This document shows positions 32,027 through 33,602 of a DNA stretch of 33,602 nucleotides, one piece after another. Within the stretch, counting starts at the first letter, position 1, and every line of letters starts with the position of its first letter. A model generated the notes under the pieces. That model saw only the letters and a list, made by a program, of their open reading frames with translations, ran no database searches and was not told where the DNA came from. The DNA is from Bacteroidales bacterium. Its GTDB lineage: Bacteria > Bacteroidota > Bacteroidia > Bacteroidales > P3. The stretch is from assembly GCA_024400545.1 (NCBI GenBank), contig JAKSMO010000028.1, positions 1-33,602 on the forward strand. The letters are read 5' to 3'. The position numbers were made by a program, and so were the translations under genes.

Positions 32027-32056
32027 CAAAGATAACACTTTTTTTTCAATTAGCAA
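32027..32056 (-). promoter_or_regulatory. Bacteroidota-type promoter of mutB
   Basis: On the minus strand TTG (32056-32054) and TATCTTTG (32034-32027) are 19 nt apart, a textbook match. Transcription should start near 32020, about 35 nt before the ATG. The 32057-32206 stretch upstream shows no gene. Confidence 0.75.
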
Positions 32057-32206
32057 CTTTTCTGTTCCAAACCTTGCGAATTGTAGCACCAATCACCCGC
32101 TATAGTTTCGCTCTGCCCTCGGTCTCTGCCGCCCACGCTATCGCCTGTTTTCTTTAAAGTAGATTTCCTTGTCAAGGTGTACTAGCGCTATTTGATAGAA
32201 AAATCG

Positions 32207-32214
32207 TATCTTTG
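32207..32214 (+). promoter_or_regulatory. Promoter -7 element of the ECF sigma operon
   Basis: TATCTTTG matches TAnnTTTG, 150 nt before the sigma gene. The upstream TTG at 32192-32194 is only 12 nt away, so -33 is not clear. An alternative sigma could read other sites here. Confidence 0.5.
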
Positions 32215-32230
32215 CAATCCGAATGGAAAG

Positions 32231-32347
32231 ATGATGACCTCGCAGATTCCGTTCAGGCTGAGTCGGATTCCTTCGGCAAGCATTGCCTGGGTCAAAAAAA
32301 AAGCGGGAATGGCTGTAACATTTTCAACAACAAATACGACTAATTAA
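32231..32347 (+). CDS. Possible 38-codon small ORF in the sigma-factor leader
   Basis: An open frame begins ATGATG at 32231, right after the purine-rich GGAAAG, and ends TAA at 32345-32347, 17 nt before the sigma start. The product would start MMTSQIPFRLSRIPS, contain a basic W-V-K-K-K-A segment and end in a Thr/Asn-rich tail. There is no recognised homologue. It may be a leader peptide or chance. Confidence 0.25.
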   Translation: MMTSQIPFRLSRIPSASIAWVKKKAGMAVTFSTTNTTN

Positions 32348-32364
32348 GCATAAACTCCAAAAGA

Positions 32365-32868
32365 ATGCCAACACAGGACGCGCTCGCAAAATATGACCAA
32401 CTGATAGCCCGCCACCGCGGACTCATCATCAAGGTGTGTCAGATTTACTGCCACCGCGATCTGGAGCAAGCACGCGACCTCTATCAAGATATTGCCCTCA
32501 AACTCTGGACCGAGATGGAAAATTTCAAGGGCGATAGCAGCGAATCCACTTGGCTCTGGCGCATTGCCGTCAACACCGCCATCGACCGGCTGCGGCACGA
32601 AGAGGCTGGCCCAGGAATCGTGCTCACTAGCAACCCTCCAGAAACTACCACCAACGACCATCCGCAACAAATCGACGACCTTTACGAGGCTATCGCCCAC
32701 CTCCCTGCCGATGACCAACTGCTAGTGTCCTACCGACTGGATGGCTATAGCTACTGCGACATTGCCGGCTTCACAAATCAGAGCGAGGGCAGCCTCAGAG
32801 TAAGATACTCTCGCATAATTAAACAATTGAAAACATGCTTAATAACAAATAACCATGCAGGACGATGA
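32365..32868 (+). CDS. ECF-type RNA polymerase sigma factor
   Basis: The 167-residue protein has an ECF region 2 (DLYQDIALKLWTEMENFKG, then STWLWRIAVNTAIDRLR) and a region 4 helix-turn-helix (LPADDQLLVSYRLDGYSYCDIA, then SEGSLRVRYSRIIKQL). It directs RNA polymerase to a small regulon, usually for envelope stress or surface functions. Its last 14 nt overlap the next gene, a single-TM protein, which is the classical arrangement of an ECF sigma factor with its anti-sigma factor. Confidence 0.9.
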   Translation: MPTQDALAKYDQLIARHRGLIIKVCQIYCHRDLEQARDLYQDIALKLWTEMENFKGDSSESTWLWRIAVNTAIDRLRHEEAGPGIVLTSNPPETTTNDHPQQIDDLYEAIAHLPADDQLLVSYRLDGYSYCDIAGFTNQSEGSLRVRYSRIIKQLKTCLITNNHAGR

Positions 32869-33463
32869 TTTTCTGAAACAATACCAGCAAGATTGGCAGC
32901 AAGATGCCGAGACCCTAGACAAAGGTCTCAACATCCCACTCTCCACCTTGCACCGCAACATCCAGTCCAGCCAGCCTCAGCCCCGCCGCCGCACGCCGTG
33001 GCTCTGGGGTGCGGCAGCCAGCATAATCATTGGCATTGGAGCCGGAATAACCGTGCTCAAGCCTACCGCACCTTCTTGCGAACCATCCATCCCTTTGGCA
33101 ACTCAATCCAATGAGCCATTGCAAGTTGCCTCATCTGTCAGCAATCGCCCATACCCCAAGATGCCAAACACAATCAGCCAGCCCAACCGGGAAGCCGTAT
33201 CCGTCAATGAGGAACAGATTGATTTGCAGTACGAAGCAGCCGCCCCAACGATACAGACGGAATGTGTATTCCCTCAAGAACTTCCACCTACCGACTATAT
33301 CGAAACCCACCGCCTGGTAGCAACCGCCGCACAATCACATGTAGTCTCCACCATCGAAACATATTCGCTTGTGCGCGTTGTGGTTGCGCCATCGCACAAA
33401 CCCACATTCCATTCATCTGTCATAGAGCCCCTGCTGGCACTTGCAACTAACGACTTAGATTAA
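32855..33463 (+). CDS. Putative membrane-bound anti-sigma factor (single TM)
   Basis: The 202-residue protein has a cytoplasmic N-terminus of about 48 residues rich in Gln and Asp, then a basic stretch (PRRRTP), one membrane segment (about 49-68), and a periplasmic part of about 134 residues rich in Pro, Ser and Thr. It overlaps the ECF sigma gene by 14 nt, so translation is coupled. No zinc-binding anti-sigma motif (H-x3-C-x2-C) was seen. The anti-sigma role rests on topology and context, not on a recognised domain. Confidence 0.6.
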   Translation: MQDDDFLKQYQQDWQQDAETLDKGLNIPLSTLHRNIQSSQPQPRRRTPWLWGAAASIIIGIGAGITVLKPTAPSCEPSIPLATQSNEPLQVASSVSNRPYPKMPNTISQPNREAVSVNEEQIDLQYEAAAPTIQTECVFPQELPPTDYIETHRLVATAAQSHVVSTIETYSLVRVVVAPSHKPTFHSSVIEPLLALATNDLD

Positions 33464-33475
33464 AATCATCCGACC

Positions 33476-33602
33476 ATGAAAAAAATAATAAACCTTTTAC
33501 TATTAATGTCAGCCTTCTCGGCCATGGCGCAGCAGCAACGGCTGGTACAGCACCTCGACCTTTCGTCGCCGATGCTGCTCATTTTCGCTACAGGCAATAC
33601 CA
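33476..33602 (+). CDS. Start of an exported protein (cut by the window end)
   Basis: Only the first 42 codons are present. They begin MKKIINLLLLMSAFSAMAQ, a clear signal peptide with an A-x-A-Q cleavage site, followed by a short hydrophilic stretch. It lies 12 nt after the putative anti-sigma gene and is probably in the same operon. The function cannot be told. Confidence 0.6.
   Translation, partial: MKKIINLLLLMSAFSAMAQQQRLVQHLDLSSPMLLIFATGNT

Noticed and set aside
31985-32206. A cobalamin riboswitch upstream of mutB
   Set aside because: The leader is only about 35 nt from the mapped promoter and no B12-box-like sequence was recognised.

Overview
The window looks like chromosomal DNA of a member of the order Bacteroidales (phylum Bacteroidota). 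Most genes begin behind the Bacteroidota-type promoter, TTG-N19-TAnnTTTG; near-perfect copies lie at 31-60, 7044-7074, 14074-14103 and 32027-32056. Several protein families also point there: fimbrillin-like lipoproteins, a fused GldF-GldG, DUF4340, DUF4878, a CLC protein with CBS domains, and methylmalonyl-CoA mutase. The exact family or genus cannot be told from this window. No tRNA, rRNA, CRISPR array, transposase or phage gene was seen.

Layout. (1) 1-2174: a self-contained unit with promoter, leader, a 79-residue Y-x2-P protein, a 561-residue lipoprotein and a terminator. (2) 2196-6172: an EF-hand membrane protein of unknown function followed by aspS. (3) 6237-6840: ybaK, minus strand. (4) 6890-8591: a striking array of 11-nt units in inverted orientation, then a second unit of the same design as the first (long leader, 44-residue Y-x2-P protein, 345-residue lipoprotein, terminator). 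(5) 8618-10134, minus strand: a DUF4878-like lipoprotein and a nucleotidyltransferase-fold protein. (6) 10210-11760: a LysE-type exporter and a radical SAM protein. (7) 11808-13757: the translation operon infC-rpmI-rplT-rplS with structured RNA leaders and an AUA-start infC. (8) 14074-14938: yceD (DUF177) and rpmF. (9) 14957-26681, minus strand: ten tightly packed co-directional genes, in transcription order an M28-family protein, gldFG, DUF4340, surE, a small membrane protein, lpxB, a SpoIID-domain protein, a thioredoxin-like protein, ftsY and rimO. (10) 26858-28686: a CLC chloride-transport protein. (11) 28766-29737: an OmpA-family lipoprotein. (12) 29831-32056: the large subunit of methylmalonyl-CoA mutase. 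(13) 32207-33602: an ECF sigma factor, an overlapping single-TM putative anti-sigma factor and the start of an exported protein cut by the window end.

How the parts fit. Most of the window is housekeeping: translation (aspS, infC, rpmI, rplT, rplS, rpmF, rimO, ybaK), protein targeting (ftsY) and envelope biogenesis (lpxB, SpoIID, OmpA, lipoproteins). The most novel-looking parts are the two duplicated Y-x2-P protein/lipoprotein units with the 11-nt repeat array beside one of them, an M28-family protein with a broken active site, and the EF-hand membrane protein upstream of aspS. All functional assignments come from reading protein motifs by eye; no database search was run.
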